DNA of 64,000 bases from Roseinatronobacter sp. S2 (GCF_029581395.1 NZ_CP121115.1:124001-188000); one strand, 5' to 3'; counted from the stretch's first letter, positions 25,796 through 35,060 are shown. Notes: a model not told the origin generated them from the sequence alone. Made by a program: numbers and translations.

Positions 25796-26841
25796 GTGTG
25801 TATTGCGCCGCTGCCGACCGCTACGCGCGGATGCAATACCGCCGCTGCGGCGCGTCGGGGTTGATGCTGCCTGCAATCTCGCTGGGCCTGTGGCACAATT
25901 TCGGCGATGACACCCCGCACGAGGTGAAGCGCAGCATTTGCCAGACTGCGTTTGACCATGGCATCACGCATTTTGATCTGGCCAATAATTATGGCCCGCG
26001 TCCGGGTGCTGCGGAATCTGCATTCGGGGAAATCCTGCGCACCGATTTCGCGCCATACCGGGACGAGATGGTGATTTCCACCAAGGCCGGCTACCGTATG
26101 TGGCCGGGACCATATGGCGAATGGGGCAGCCGCAAATATTTGGTGTCATCTTGCGATGCGTCCCTGAAACGGATGGGGCTGGAGTATGTGGATATCTTCT
26201 ATTCGCACCGGTTCGACCCCGACACGCCGCTGGAAGAAACCATGGGTGCGCTGGATTACATCGTGCGGTCGGGCCGCGCGCTTTATGCGGGCATATCCAG
26301 CTATAATTCCGAACGCACCCGTCAGGCGGTGGCCATTCTGAAGGATCTGGGCACGCCTTGCGTGATCCACCAGCCAAGCTACAATATGATCAATCGCTGG
26401 GTTGAACGCGACGGGCTGAAGGAAACCTTGCACGAACTGGGCGTGGGCTCCATCGCGTTCACGCCATTGGCGCAAGGGATGCTGACCACGAAATACCTGA
26501 AGGGCATTCCCGAAGGTAGCCGCGCCAGCCAGGGCAAATCGCTGGCCACCGGCATGATCAGCGAGCGCGCGATTGAAAATATCCGCAAGCTGAATGACAT
26601 TGCATCCGCGCGCGGGCAGACATTGGCACAAATGGCCATTGCATGGGTCCTGCGCGGGGGTGGGATTACCACAGCGCTGATCGGGGCGTCAAAACCGTCG
26701 CAGGTTGTGGATTGTGCAGGCGCGGTCGACAATCTGGATTTTACCGATGCGGAACTGGCGCAGATTGACCGCTGGGCCGACGAAGAGAACATCAATCTTT
26801 GGGCGCAATCATCGGAATTGGACAAGGAAGCAACCCCATGA
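25792..26841 (+). CDS. aldo/keto reductase
   Basis: A 349-residue aldo/keto reductase of the YghZ/KCAB-beta-like branch. The catalytic tetrad residues can be placed at D and Y in HFDLANNYGPRPGAAE (about residue 62-77), K in VISTKAGYRMWPGPYGEWGSRK and H in IFYSHRFDPDTP. The NADPH-binding end is GGGITTALIGASKPSQV. Relatives reduce aldehydes such as L-glyceraldehyde 3-phosphate or methylglyoxal, while others act on sugars; the substrate here is open. Both ends overlap the neighbouring genes by four bases (ATGA), indicating translational coupling in the CUT1 operon. Confidence 0.87.
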   Translation: MSVYCAAADRYARMQYRRCGASGLMLPAISLGLWHNFGDDTPHEVKRSICQTAFDHGITHFDLANNYGPRPGAAESAFGEILRTDFAPYRDEMVISTKAGYRMWPGPYGEWGSRKYLVSSCDASLKRMGLEYVDIFYSHRFDPDTPLEETMGALDYIVRSGRALYAGISSYNSERTRQAVAILKDLGTPCVIHQPSYNMINRWVERDGLKETLHELGVGSIAFTPLAQGMLTTKYLKGIPEGSRASQGKSLATGMISERAIENIRKLNDIASARGQTLAQMAIAWVLRGGGITTALIGASKPSQVVDCAGAVDNLDFTDAELAQIDRWADEENINLWAQSSELDKEATP

Positions 26842-28439
26842 TCCGCAACCCCATTCTGCCCGGTTTCAACCCCGACCCGTCGATTTGTCGCGTGGGTGAC
26901 GACTATTTCATCGCCACATCGACCTTTGAATGGTTTCCCGGCGTGCAAATCCACCACTCCCGCGATCTGGTGAACTGGGATCTGGCATGCAGGCCATTGA
27001 CGCGCGCCAGCCAGCTGGACATGCGCGGCAACCCCGACAGTTGCGGTGTCTGGGCGCCGTGCCTGTCCTATGCGGACGGGCTGTTCTGGCTGGTCTACAC
27101 GGATGTCAAACGGCTGGATGGCAATTTCAAGGACGCGCATAACTACATCGTCACCGCGCCCGCGATTGAAGGGCCGTGGTCCGACCCGATTTATGTGAAT
27201 TCCTCAGGGTTTGACCCGTCGCTGTTCCATGATGATGACGGGCGCAAATGGTTTATGAATATGCAATGGAACCATTGCGGCCGGTCCGTGGGCGGGCAGC
27301 CCAAAAGCCCCGCCTTTGACGGGATTTTGTTGCAGGAATGGCACCCCGAACACGGGCTGACAGGTCCGGTGCGCAATATATTTCCGGGCAGTCCGCTGGG
27401 GCTGGTCGAAGGGCCGCATCTGTTCAAGCGGGGGGGCTATTATTACCTGACCACCGCCGAAGGGGGCACCGGCTATGGCCATGCGGTCACCATGGCGCGG
27501 GCGCGCCAGATTGATGGGCCTTATGAGTTGCACCCCGACACGCATCTGATCACCTCCAAGGACCACCCCGACGCGCCCCTGCAACGCGCGGGCCACGGCC
27601 AGATCGTGGAAACCCCGCAAGGCGACGTGTATCACACGCATTTATGTTCGCGTCCGCTGCCGGGACGGTTTTCACCATTGGGGCGCGAAACCGCGATTCA
27701 GAAATGTGTCTGGGCCGATGATGGCTGGCTGTATCTGGCGCAGGGTGGGCCGGTGCCCGCGCTGGACGTGCCCGCCCCTGTCGATGTGGCCCCAAGGCCC
27801 GCAACCGCGATACGCCGCACATTCGACGGGCCGGACCTGCCGCCGGAATTCCAGTGGTTGCGCAGCCCGCAACCTGAGCGTCTGTTTACCCTGACCGGCG
27901 ACGCGCTGTGTCTGCATGCGCGCGAAAGCATAGGCAGCTGGTTTGAGCAGGCACTGGTCGCGCGCAGGCAGGAACATCTGCAATACCGCGCGGAATCCGA
28001 ACTGGCCGAATTTGCGCCCGACACCTACCAACAAGCGGCGGGGCTGGTGACATATTACAACCGCAGCAAATTCCATTTCGCTGCCGTCACATGGGACGAA
28101 AAACTGGGCCGGTGTCTGACAATCATGTCCTGCGCCGGTGACTGGCCCGATGGCGCGCTGCACTGGCCGTGCGATCCGGTGGCGCTGGACGCCGGCCCGG
28201 TCTGGCTGGCGGTCAAGGTCAGCCGTGCGGTGCAGCAATTCTACTGGCATCAGGGCGGCGACTGGGTGGCCCTTGGGCCTGCGCTGGATGCATCCGTCAT
28301 CTCCGACGAAGGCGGTCGGGGCGAGCATGGCTCTTTCACCGGTGCTTTCGTCGGCATGGCCGCCTTTGACATTACCGGACGTGCGCGGCCTGCGCATTTC
28401 CGCAGCTTCGACTATACTCCCGAACCCGGGCAGGTCTAA
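26838..28439 (+). CDS. xynB: GH43 beta-xylosidase / alpha-L-arabinofuranosidase
   Basis: A 533-residue glycoside hydrolase family 43 enzyme without a signal peptide, so it acts on imported oligosaccharides in the cytoplasm. The five-bladed propeller starts NPILPGFNPDPSICRVGDDYFIATSTFEWFPG, with the general-base Asp in NPDPS. The pKa-modulating Asp is in GFDPSLF and the general-acid Glu in LVEGPHLFKRGGYYYLTTAEGG. A C-terminal beta-sandwich follows from about residue 320. This layout and length match the XynB/GH43_11 group, which releases xylose from xylo-oligosaccharides. The start overlaps the upstream stop (ATGA), with AAGGAAG ahead. It supports xylan-derived substrates for the whole operon. 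Confidence 0.92.
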   Translation: MIRNPILPGFNPDPSICRVGDDYFIATSTFEWFPGVQIHHSRDLVNWDLACRPLTRASQLDMRGNPDSCGVWAPCLSYADGLFWLVYTDVKRLDGNFKDAHNYIVTAPAIEGPWSDPIYVNSSGFDPSLFHDDDGRKWFMNMQWNHCGRSVGGQPKSPAFDGILLQEWHPEHGLTGPVRNIFPGSPLGLVEGPHLFKRGGYYYLTTAEGGTGYGHAVTMARARQIDGPYELHPDTHLITSKDHPDAPLQRAGHGQIVETPQGDVYHTHLCSRPLPGRFSPLGRETAIQKCVWADDGWLYLAQGGPVPALDVPAPVDVAPRPATAIRRTFDGPDLPPEFQWLRSPQPERLFTLTGDALCLHARESIGSWFEQALVARRQEHLQYRAESELAEFAPDTYQQAAGLVTYYNRSKFHFAAVTWDEKLGRCLTIMSCAGDWPDGALHWPCDPVALDAGPVWLAVKVSRAVQQFYWHQGGDWVALGPALDASVISDEGGRGEHGSFTGAFVGMAAFDITGRARPAHFRSFDYTPEPGQV

Positions 28440-28479
28440 GTGACCTGCCCGGAAAAACACCAAACCACGAGGAAGACCA

Positions 28480-29541
28480 ATGCCCGCAAAGATTAAAGGA
28501 CCAGCCCTGTTTCTGGCGCAATTCGCAGGCGACGAAGCCCCTTTCAACTCGTTGGAAAACATCACCAAATGGGCGGCATCGCTGGGTTACAAAGGCGTGC
28601 AGATTCCGACATTCGACCCGCGCCTGTTCGATCTGGACCGCGCCGCAGACAGCAAGGATTACTGCGATGAAATCGCCGGTATCTGCGCCGCATCGGGCGT
28701 GGAAATCACCGAATTGTCCACGCATTTGCAGGGCCAGCTTGTTGCGGTAAACCCCGTCTTTGACACGGCGTTTGACGGGTTTGCCCCCGCTGCGCTGCAT
28801 GGCAAACCAGCGGCACGGCAGGAATGGGCCGTGGATCAAGTCAAGAAAGCCGCGCGCGCCAGCCGTCATCTGGGGCTGGACACATCGGTCAGTTTTACCG
28901 GATCACTGGCGTTTCCGTTCCTGTATCCATGGCCGCAGCGCCCCGCGGGCCTGATTGAAGAGGCGTTCTCCGAACTTGCCCGCCGCTGGCGTCCGATCCT
29001 TGATGTCTATGACGAACACGGCGTTGATATCGGCTATGAAATTCATCCCGGCGAAGATGTCTTTGACGGGGCGACATGGGAAATGTTTCTGGATGCGCTG
29101 GACGGCCACACCCGCGCGCGCATCAATTACGACCCGTCGCATTTCCTGCTGCAACAGATGGATTATCTGGCCTTTATCGACATCTATCATGACCGTATCT
29201 GCGCTTTTCACGTCAAGGATGCAGAATTCAACCCCGACGGGCGGCAAGGCGTTTATTCCGGCTATCAGCCATGGCTGAACCGCGCGGGGCGCTTCCGCAG
29301 CCTTGGCGACGGTCAGGTTGATTTTGCCGCGATATTTTCCAAACTGTCGCAGTATGATTACGACAGCTGGGCCGTGCTGGAATGGGAATGCTGCCTGAAG
29401 TCCCCCGAACAGGGCGCGGCCGAAGGGGCACCTTTCATCGCGCAACATATCATTGATGTGACCGACAAGGCGTTTGATGATTTCGCAGGCGCAAAAACCG
29501 ATATCGCGCAAATTCGCGCAATGCTGGGGATTGACCAATGA
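28480..29541 (+). CDS. TIM-barrel sugar isomerase/epimerase-family protein 2
   Basis: A 353-residue xylose-isomerase-like TIM-barrel protein. Metal-binding candidates are the Glu in IGYEIHPGED, Asp in INYDPSHFLLQQ, His in CAFHVKDAEF and Glu in AVLEWECCLKSPEQG. It is about 100 residues longer than the first such protein, with an insertion near WLNRAGRFRSLGDGQVDF typical of the large sugar-epimerase subgroup. GAGGAAG precedes the ATG. It overlaps the next oxidoreductase by four bases, so the pair is made together. Whether it isomerises, epimerises or cleaves a keto-sugar is unknown. Confidence 0.82.
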   Translation: MPAKIKGPALFLAQFAGDEAPFNSLENITKWAASLGYKGVQIPTFDPRLFDLDRAADSKDYCDEIAGICAASGVEITELSTHLQGQLVAVNPVFDTAFDGFAPAALHGKPAARQEWAVDQVKKAARASRHLGLDTSVSFTGSLAFPFLYPWPQRPAGLIEEAFSELARRWRPILDVYDEHGVDIGYEIHPGEDVFDGATWEMFLDALDGHTRARINYDPSHFLLQQMDYLAFIDIYHDRICAFHVKDAEFNPDGRQGVYSGYQPWLNRAGRFRSLGDGQVDFAAIFSKLSQYDYDSWAVLEWECCLKSPEQGAAEGAPFIAQHIIDVTDKAFDDFAGAKTDIAQIRAMLGIDQ

Positions 29542-30680
29542 GTGTACGTTTGAAACTGGGCATGGTGGGCGGCGGCGAAGGCGCGTTCATCGGGGGTGTT
29601 CACCGCATTGCGGCACGCATTGACGGGCAATGGGATCTGGTCGCGGGGGCGCTGTCATCAGACCCCGCACGCGCGCATGCATCAGCCGCGGCACTTGGGA
29701 TCGCGCCGGACCGCAGCTATGACAGTTTTGCGCAGATGGCCGCAGCCGAATCCGCGCGCGATGATGGCATTGACGCGGTCGCGATTGTCACGCCCAACCA
29801 CATGCATGTCCCTGCCGCGCTTGCCTTTTTGCGCGCCGGTATCCATGTGATTTGCGACAAGCCGCTTGCGTCCAGACTGAACGACGCGCTGGAACTGGAA
29901 CAGGCGCTTGCGCAATCGGGCAAGCTGTTTGTGCTGACGCATAATTATTCCGGCTATCCGCTGATCCGGCAGGCGCGCGACATGGTGGCGCGGGGTGAAC
30001 TGGGCCGTTTGCGGCTGGTGCATGTCGAATATGTGCAGGACTGGCTGACCGAAGCGGCAACCGGCAAACAGGCTGAATGGCGCACGGACCCTGCACGGTC
30101 CGGTGCAGGCGGGGCGATTGGCGATATAGGCACCCATGCTTGGCAACTGGCCGAATTTGTCACTGGCCAGTCCCCCGATGCACTGGCCGCTGATCTGTCC
30201 AGTTTCGTGGACGGGCGCGCGGTGGATGACAACGCCCATGTGATGCTGCGCTATGCCAGCGGGGCCAAGGGCATGCTATGGGCATCGCAAGTGGCCGTCG
30301 GCAATGAAAACGGCTTGCGGCTGCGCATTCACGGCGACAAGGGGGGTCTGGACTGGGCGCAGGAAAACCCCAACCAGATGGCATTCACCCGCTTTGGCCA
30401 GCCTACACAAATTCTGACGCGCGGGGGGGCTGGGGCCAATGATGCAGGTTTAGCCACCACACGCATTCCCGCAGGCCATCCCGAAGGGTATCTTGAAGGG
30501 TTTGCCACGCTCTACCGCGAAGCAGCCGATGCCATCCGCGCCCATGATGCAGGCAGCGCGCTTGAGGGCGGGGTTTTGCCGGGCTTGGCGGACGGGTTGT
30601 CAGGCATGCGCTTCATTGATGCCTGCCTGCGCTCGTCAAAGGCGGACGGGGCGTGGACGCCGGTTGTCCCGCAAGCTTGA
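29538..30680 (+). CDS. Gfo/Idh/MocA-family oxidoreductase 2
   Basis: A 380-residue Rossmann oxidoreductase. GMVGGGEGAFIGGVHR is the cofactor loop (a GGG-G form often seen in NAD+-retaining members), DKPLAS holds the family lysine (about residue 112), and the catalytic region is GGAIGDIGTHAWQLAEFVTG with Asp and His. It is coupled to the TIM-barrel gene by an ATGA overlap and ends the CUT1 operon. The second isomerase/oxidoreductase pair in one operon points to a keto-sugar step; the substrate is not known. Confidence 0.83.
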   Translation: MSVRLKLGMVGGGEGAFIGGVHRIAARIDGQWDLVAGALSSDPARAHASAAALGIAPDRSYDSFAQMAAAESARDDGIDAVAIVTPNHMHVPAALAFLRAGIHVICDKPLASRLNDALELEQALAQSGKLFVLTHNYSGYPLIRQARDMVARGELGRLRLVHVEYVQDWLTEAATGKQAEWRTDPARSGAGGAIGDIGTHAWQLAEFVTGQSPDALAADLSSFVDGRAVDDNAHVMLRYASGAKGMLWASQVAVGNENGLRLRIHGDKGGLDWAQENPNQMAFTRFGQPTQILTRGGAGANDAGLATTRIPAGHPEGYLEGFATLYREAADAIRAHDAGSALEGGVLPGLADGLSGMRFIDACLRSSKADGAWTPVVPQA

Positions 30681-30751
30681 TCGCGTTGCCCCTTGCCGCC
30701 GCCCCCGTTGATGCGCCATTCTGTGCCGTATTGACGGGGCAGGGGGGCAGG

Positions 30752-32083
30752 ATGCGCGGTATTGCTATGGGGCTGGTGGCAGTTGCCGGTTTGGGGTGCG
30801 GCAGCGCGCTGGCCGAATTGCCCTTGCCCGCTGCGGTAAGTGATGCCGATTTTGCCAGCCACCCGCCCGATCTGGTGCGGCTTGGCTGGCATTTGTTTTA
30901 CGACCCCATCCTGTCTGGGAACCGCGAAGTGGCGTGCGCGACATGCCACCACCCCGCCTTTGGCACATCTGACGGGGTGTCGCTGGGTCTGGGCGACGGG
31001 GGCAAGGGCCTTGGCCCTGCGCGCGTGGCCGATGCGGACAATATGCCGGAACAACGCATTCCCCGAAATTCGCCCGCGCTGTGGAATTTGGGCGCCTATG
31101 AATTCACCCGCATGTTCCATGATGGCCGCATCGAGGTGGACCCCAGCCGCGAAACCGGACTGCGCACACCGCTGGAAGGGGACATGATGGCAGGGTTTGC
31201 CTCGCTTCTGTCGGCGCAGAACATGTTTCCTGTCCTTAGCCCCGATGAAATGGCGGGCCATTACAGCGAGAATGAAATTGCACAAGCCGTGCGCCAGGGC
31301 CGCATTACCGGCGCAGGGGGCGCATGGGATCTGATTGCGCAGCGGGTGCGCGACATTCCTGACTATGCCGCGCGTTTTATTGCCACAGATGACACCATCA
31401 CATCGCCCGATGACATTGCATTCACGCATATATCAGATGCCATTGCGGCCTTTGTCGCGGTTGAATTCCGGTCCGATACCAGCCCGTTTGATGCTTATCT
31501 GCGCGGTCAGGGCGATCTGGCGGAGGGGGCCGCGCGCGGTATGGGCCTGTTTTACGGGCGCGCCACCTGTTCCAGTTGCCATTCCGGCCCGTTCCAGACC
31601 GATCACGGGTTTCATGCGCGCGGCGTGCCGCAACTGGGACCGGGCAAGGCCGCGCGGTTTGAATCGCACCGCCGCGACACAGGGCGCATGCGCGTAACAG
31701 GGCGCGATGAAGATGCGTTTGCCTTTCGCACGCCGTCCTTGCGCAATGTGGCGCATACAGCGCCCTACGGTCATGCGGGGTCGCATGCCACGCTTGAAGG
31801 CTTCATCCGCGATCACGCCGACCCTGTGGCGGGCCTTATGCGCTATGACCGCGCGCAGGTCATCTTGCCGGATCTGGCCGTGGATGACTGGCAGATCATG
31901 GACGACCCTGCCGAGCTTGCCGCCATCGCAGATGCCGTGCAAACCCCGCCCATTGCCCTGAGTGAGCGTGACATTGAAGATATCGTGGCCTTTCTGGACA
32001 GTTTAAGCGATGCGCAGGCACTGGCAGGGCGGTTGGGCGTGCCCCCTGATGTGCCCAGCGGGCTGGTTGTGCCGAACCCGTGA
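30752..32083 (+). CDS. di-haem cytochrome-c peroxidase / MauG-family protein
   Basis: A 443-residue periplasmic protein. Residues 1-21 form a signal peptide ending GSALA. Two haem c attachment motifs are visible, CATCH (C62-C65-H66) and CSSCH (C273-C276-H277), the arrangement of bacterial cytochrome-c peroxidases and MauG. FRTPSLRNVAHTAPYGHAGSHATLEGFI near residue 362 is the conserved family block. It may reduce peroxide or, MauG-like, oxidise a partner protein. The start at 30752 gives a normal signal peptide; a GTG at 30653 would overlap the oxidoreductase gene. It is separated from the CUT1 operon by about 70 bp and converges on the FG-GAP protein gene across a repeat. Confidence 0.87.
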   Translation: MRGIAMGLVAVAGLGCGSALAELPLPAAVSDADFASHPPDLVRLGWHLFYDPILSGNREVACATCHHPAFGTSDGVSLGLGDGGKGLGPARVADADNMPEQRIPRNSPALWNLGAYEFTRMFHDGRIEVDPSRETGLRTPLEGDMMAGFASLLSAQNMFPVLSPDEMAGHYSENEIAQAVRQGRITGAGGAWDLIAQRVRDIPDYAARFIATDDTITSPDDIAFTHISDAIAAFVAVEFRSDTSPFDAYLRGQGDLAEGAARGMGLFYGRATCSSCHSGPFQTDHGFHARGVPQLGPGKAARFESHRRDTGRMRVTGRDEDAFAFRTPSLRNVAHTAPYGHAGSHATLEGFIRDHADPVAGLMRYDRAQVILPDLAVDDWQIMDDPAELAAIADAVQTPPIALSERDIEDIVAFLDSLSDAQALAGRLGVPPDVPSGLVVPNP

Positions 32084-32120
32084 CGGGAAGGGGGCGAGTG
32101 GCCTGAAGGTGACGTTGATG

Positions 32121-32211
32121 CCATGGACTAAGCCCGCGCTATCGGCGGGCCGCGGGACGGCCCGCCGATAGCGCGGCGGCCTTTGGCCTTTGCTCCGCGC
32201 CTTGGGAAGCT
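32121..32211. repeat. hairpin repeat, copy 1 (uninterrupted)
   Basis: A 19-bp perfect stem, CCGCGCTATCGGCGGGCCG at 32134-32152 with its complement at 32158-32176, closes the loop CGGGA. It is flanked on the left by ATGGACTAAGC and on the right by GCGGCGGCCT and TCCGCGCCTTGGG. The same flanks, loop and stem with paired base changes recur at 55874-56055. It lies in the 191-bp gap between two convergent genes and could also act as a bidirectional terminator. Confidence 0.8.
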
Positions 32212-32274
32212 CCCCAATGCCCCCTTCGGGCCAGTTTCACCCTCGTTCGCGGTTTCGTCTGACAAGACCATCCA

Positions 32275-33762
32275 CTAATCACGCCGCAGCGTAACACGCT
32301 GATTGACCGCGCCAATCCTGTGGCGGGTCTCCTCCCCGTCGGGCCAGCGCACATGCACATCCGCGCCCGTTGCATCCCCCAGCCCGAAATGCAGCGGCAC
32401 CAACTGCCCGCCCGCATGCCCGCCCCCGATGGTGATGTCCTGCCATTGACTGGCCGTTTCGGTGTCCACCGTCACACGCGCGCCAATGGCAAAGCGGTTG
32501 GTCCCGTCCTGACGCAGATCAACCGCCAGCCAGTTTCCAACCCCTTCAGTGACATTGCGATACAGCCTTGCGGGCGCGCGCCGGTTGATGACCACCAGAT
32601 CAAGCCGCCCGTCACCATCCAGATCCACCAGCGCCGCACCGCGCGACCGTGCCGGATCGGCCAGTCCCGCCAGATGCGCGGATTCGGTAAATGTGCCATC
32701 AGGCCCTTGCAGCAGCAGGTTATTGGGGTCGGCCATAGCCAGATCGGGCATCTGGTCCACATTGCCCTTGGCCACGAACAGATCAACCCGCCCGTTATTC
32801 GTCACATCCCCCCATTGCGCATGCCAGCCCGTCGACGGGCGCCCGTCATCGCCGGTAAACGGGCGGTGTGCCGTGTGGCCCATGCTGAAGGGCGCTGCGC
32901 GGTAGGTGCCATCCGGTTGTGCCAGTTGCAGCATCTGGTCGGCCATGGATGTCAGATACACATCCGCCAGCCCGTTGCCGGTTATATCGCGGCTGGCAAT
33001 GCCCATGCCCCACAGCATCAACTCCGGCCAGCCATCATCGGCCCCCAGAAAGCGCCCGTCTTCAATATCCCACATCTGTTCATGGCCGCCACGCACATAG
33101 TAATGCCTGTCATTGGACAGGCGCAGCGTCATGCGGTCGCGGGCATCGGGGGCGGCCAGTGCGGATAGCGGACAAAATCCCGGACCGAAGGGGGCGGATG
33201 TCCAGCCCTTGCGATGGGCGCGCAGCATCTGGTTGTCATCGCAGGCAAAGAACGGGCCTGCGGGGTCGTCGCGGTCCACATAATTTCCGACAAACATACT
33301 GGGCCGGTCTGCGCCCGCATCCCACCATGCGCTGAACGCGGTGGACCAGCCCGCGCCCGCATCTATCCCAAGTGCTTCGGTCGCGTCTTCAAACTGGCAA
33401 TCCCCAAGGCCGCGCAGCACCACATTCGGCCCGACGCGCAACACAAACACATCCAGCACCCCGTCGCCGTCAATATCCAGCGGATAGGCCCCTGTTACAC
33501 CCGTCAGGCCGGTGTCTTGCGGCGCAAACTCCATCCCGCCCATGTTGCGCAGCAGCAGCGCAGGCCCTTCGCCGCCCGCCAGAAACAGATCGGGCAGGCC
33601 ATTGTCGCTGCAATCAAACGCGGCCACACCCCCGCCCACAAAATATTCCCAGCCGCCGCTATAGTGATGTTCGGAAATAGCGGCGCCGAGGTCCGCAAAT
33701 TGCGGGGTTTGGGGCAGGGCAGGGGTGGCCATCATAAGGACCGCGAAAAACGCGCCCTTCAT
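32275..33762 (-). CDS. secreted FG-GAP/VCBS-repeat protein with ASPIC/UnbV C-terminus (CRTAC1 family)
   Basis: A 495-residue exported beta-propeller protein. Residues 1-17 are a signal peptide ending PALPQ. At least five FG-GAP-type calcium-loop repeats are visible: DCSDNGLPDLFLAG, DIDGDGVLDVFVL, DITGNGLADVYLTS, DVTNNGRVDLFVAK and DLDGDGRLDLVVIN. The last 85 residues form an ASPIC/UnbV domain (NWLAVDLRQDGTNRFAIGARV, LHFGLGDATGADVHVRWPDGE). The family's molecular role is unclear; it is a likely scaffold or partner protein in the periplasm. ATG 33762 overlaps the xylR stop by four bases, so it is translated from the repressor transcript, which is odd for a periplasmic protein. Confidence 0.85.
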   Translation of the reverse strand: MKGAFFAVLMMATPALPQTPQFADLGAAISEHHYSGGWEYFVGGGVAAFDCSDNGLPDLFLAGGEGPALLLRNMGGMEFAPQDTGLTGVTGAYPLDIDGDGVLDVFVLRVGPNVVLRGLGDCQFEDATEALGIDAGAGWSTAFSAWWDAGADRPSMFVGNYVDRDDPAGPFFACDDNQMLRAHRKGWTSAPFGPGFCPLSALAAPDARDRMTLRLSNDRHYYVRGGHEQMWDIEDGRFLGADDGWPELMLWGMGIASRDITGNGLADVYLTSMADQMLQLAQPDGTYRAAPFSMGHTAHRPFTGDDGRPSTGWHAQWGDVTNNGRVDLFVAKGNVDQMPDLAMADPNNLLLQGPDGTFTESAHLAGLADPARSRGAALVDLDGDGRLDLVVINRRAPARLYRNVTEGVGNWLAVDLRQDGTNRFAIGARVTVDTETASQWQDITIGGGHAGGQLVPLHFGLGDATGADVHVRWPDGEETRHRIGAVNQRVTLRRD

Positions 33763-35060
33763 GCGGCGCTGCCGCGCGTGGCCGTGCCGCCCAGCAGGTT
33801 TTCGGTCAAGGCCCCCAATGCCAGCGCGACCGCGCCCTGCGCCCAGACCAGATCGCCCCATGCGTGAATTTCCACGCGCGCAGGTGCGCGCGCACCAATC
33901 AGCGTCATGGCCTGCATTTCTGCCATCACCTCGCGGGCATACAGGTAATCATACTGCATGCGCCCGCCCGACAGAATGACCACTTCGGGATCAAACATTT
34001 GCACGACATTCGACAACCCAAGCGCCAGATACCGACCCGCGCGCCGGAAAATGGACAATGCCGCTTCATTGCCGCGACGGGCTTCGGCAAACAGGTCTTC
34101 CAGCAGGGCAAGCGGGCTTTCGGACAGACTGGCATGCTGGTCTAGTGCGGTGGCCGCTTCACGCGCCAGCGCGTAATCGGCGACATAGGCTTCCAGACAG
34201 CCGCGCTTGCCACAGCGGCACAAGGCCCCGTCAAGTTGCACCTTGGTATGGCCCAGTTCCAGCCCGACACCGCGCGCCCCGCGATAGAGCTGGTTGAACA
34301 ACACCAACCCCATGCCGACCCCGTGTTCAATGGTGACAACCGCAAAATCCGATTTGCGCCGCCCGCCGCCAAACCATAGTTCCGCCAGTGTCAACAGATT
34401 GGCGTCATTGTCCAGATAGGTGGGCACCCCGAACGCATCCTGAAACTGCGTGCTCAGGGCGGTTCCGGGCGAATCGAGCATGGGGGACCAAGGCACATTG
34501 CCGGTTGCATGTTCCACCATACCCGCCATGCCCACGCCGATGGAATCGATATCGCGCACCTGCATGCCTTGCGATGACAGCAATTTATCCATAAGCGCGC
34601 GGGCTTCGGCCACCAGTATGGCGGGGCTTTTGCGGTTGGGGCGGGTGGGCACATCGGCTTCGGCAATCCTGCGGCCCGCAAAATCGCTTAGAACGGCCGT
34701 GTGGCGCTGGTCACCCAGCTTCATGCCGACAACATGATACGCTTCGGCCACCACCTCCAGTTCCACCGGCGGGCGGCCACGCCCTGTGCGGGGCTGGTCG
34801 GTGTCCAACGGGGGCGGGGTGGTGGTTTCGCGCAAGAACCCTTCGGCAATCAATTCGGCGGTGACGGCACTGATGGATGCAGCACTTAGCCCAAGCGCGC
34901 GCACCATATCGGCGCGCGTGGTCTTGCCATGGGCGCGGGCATAGTCAAACAATGTCTGTCGCAGCGGGCGGGGAGTGGGCGCAATGTTTGCCAGAACCGG
35001 GCCGCAACCGGCCTGTTCTTCCGCATCAGATGTAATAGCCCCGACAAGATGCGGCGTCAT
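33759..35060 (-). CDS. xylR: ROK-family transcriptional repressor XylR
   Basis: A 433-residue ROK protein with an N-terminal winged HTH (about residues 33-82, ARAHGKTTRADMVRALGLSAASISAVTAELIAEG) followed by the ROK sugar-kinase-like domain. The structural zinc motif is CRCGKRGCLEAY, within the ROK signature GLELGHTKVQLDGALCRCGK. It diverges from xylFHGBA across 230 bp that contains a promoter and two nested dyads, so it most likely represses xylose uptake and isomerisation genes until xylose binds. The overlap with the FG-GAP gene downstream is unusual. Confidence 0.88.
   Translation of the reverse strand: MTPHLVGAITSDAEEQAGCGPVLANIAPTPRPLRQTLFDYARAHGKTTRADMVRALGLSAASISAVTAELIAEGFLRETTTPPPLDTDQPRTGRGRPPVELEVVAEAYHVVGMKLGDQRHTAVLSDFAGRRIAEADVPTRPNRKSPAILVAEARALMDKLLSSQGMQVRDIDSIGVGMAGMVEHATGNVPWSPMLDSPGTALSTQFQDAFGVPTYLDNDANLLTLAELWFGGGRRKSDFAVVTIEHGVGMGLVLFNQLYRGARGVGLELGHTKVQLDGALCRCGKRGCLEAYVADYALAREAATALDQHASLSESPLALLEDLFAEARRGNEAALSIFRRAGRYLALGLSNVVQMFDPEVVILSGGRMQYDYLYAREVMAEMQAMTLIGARAPARVEIHAWGDLVWAQGAVALALGALTENLLGGTATRGSAA

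Noticed and set aside
26838..28439. Possible extracellular xylanase
   Set aside because: The GH43 protein has no signal peptide and its sequence matches intracellular beta-xylosidases; no endo-xylanase is present in the window.
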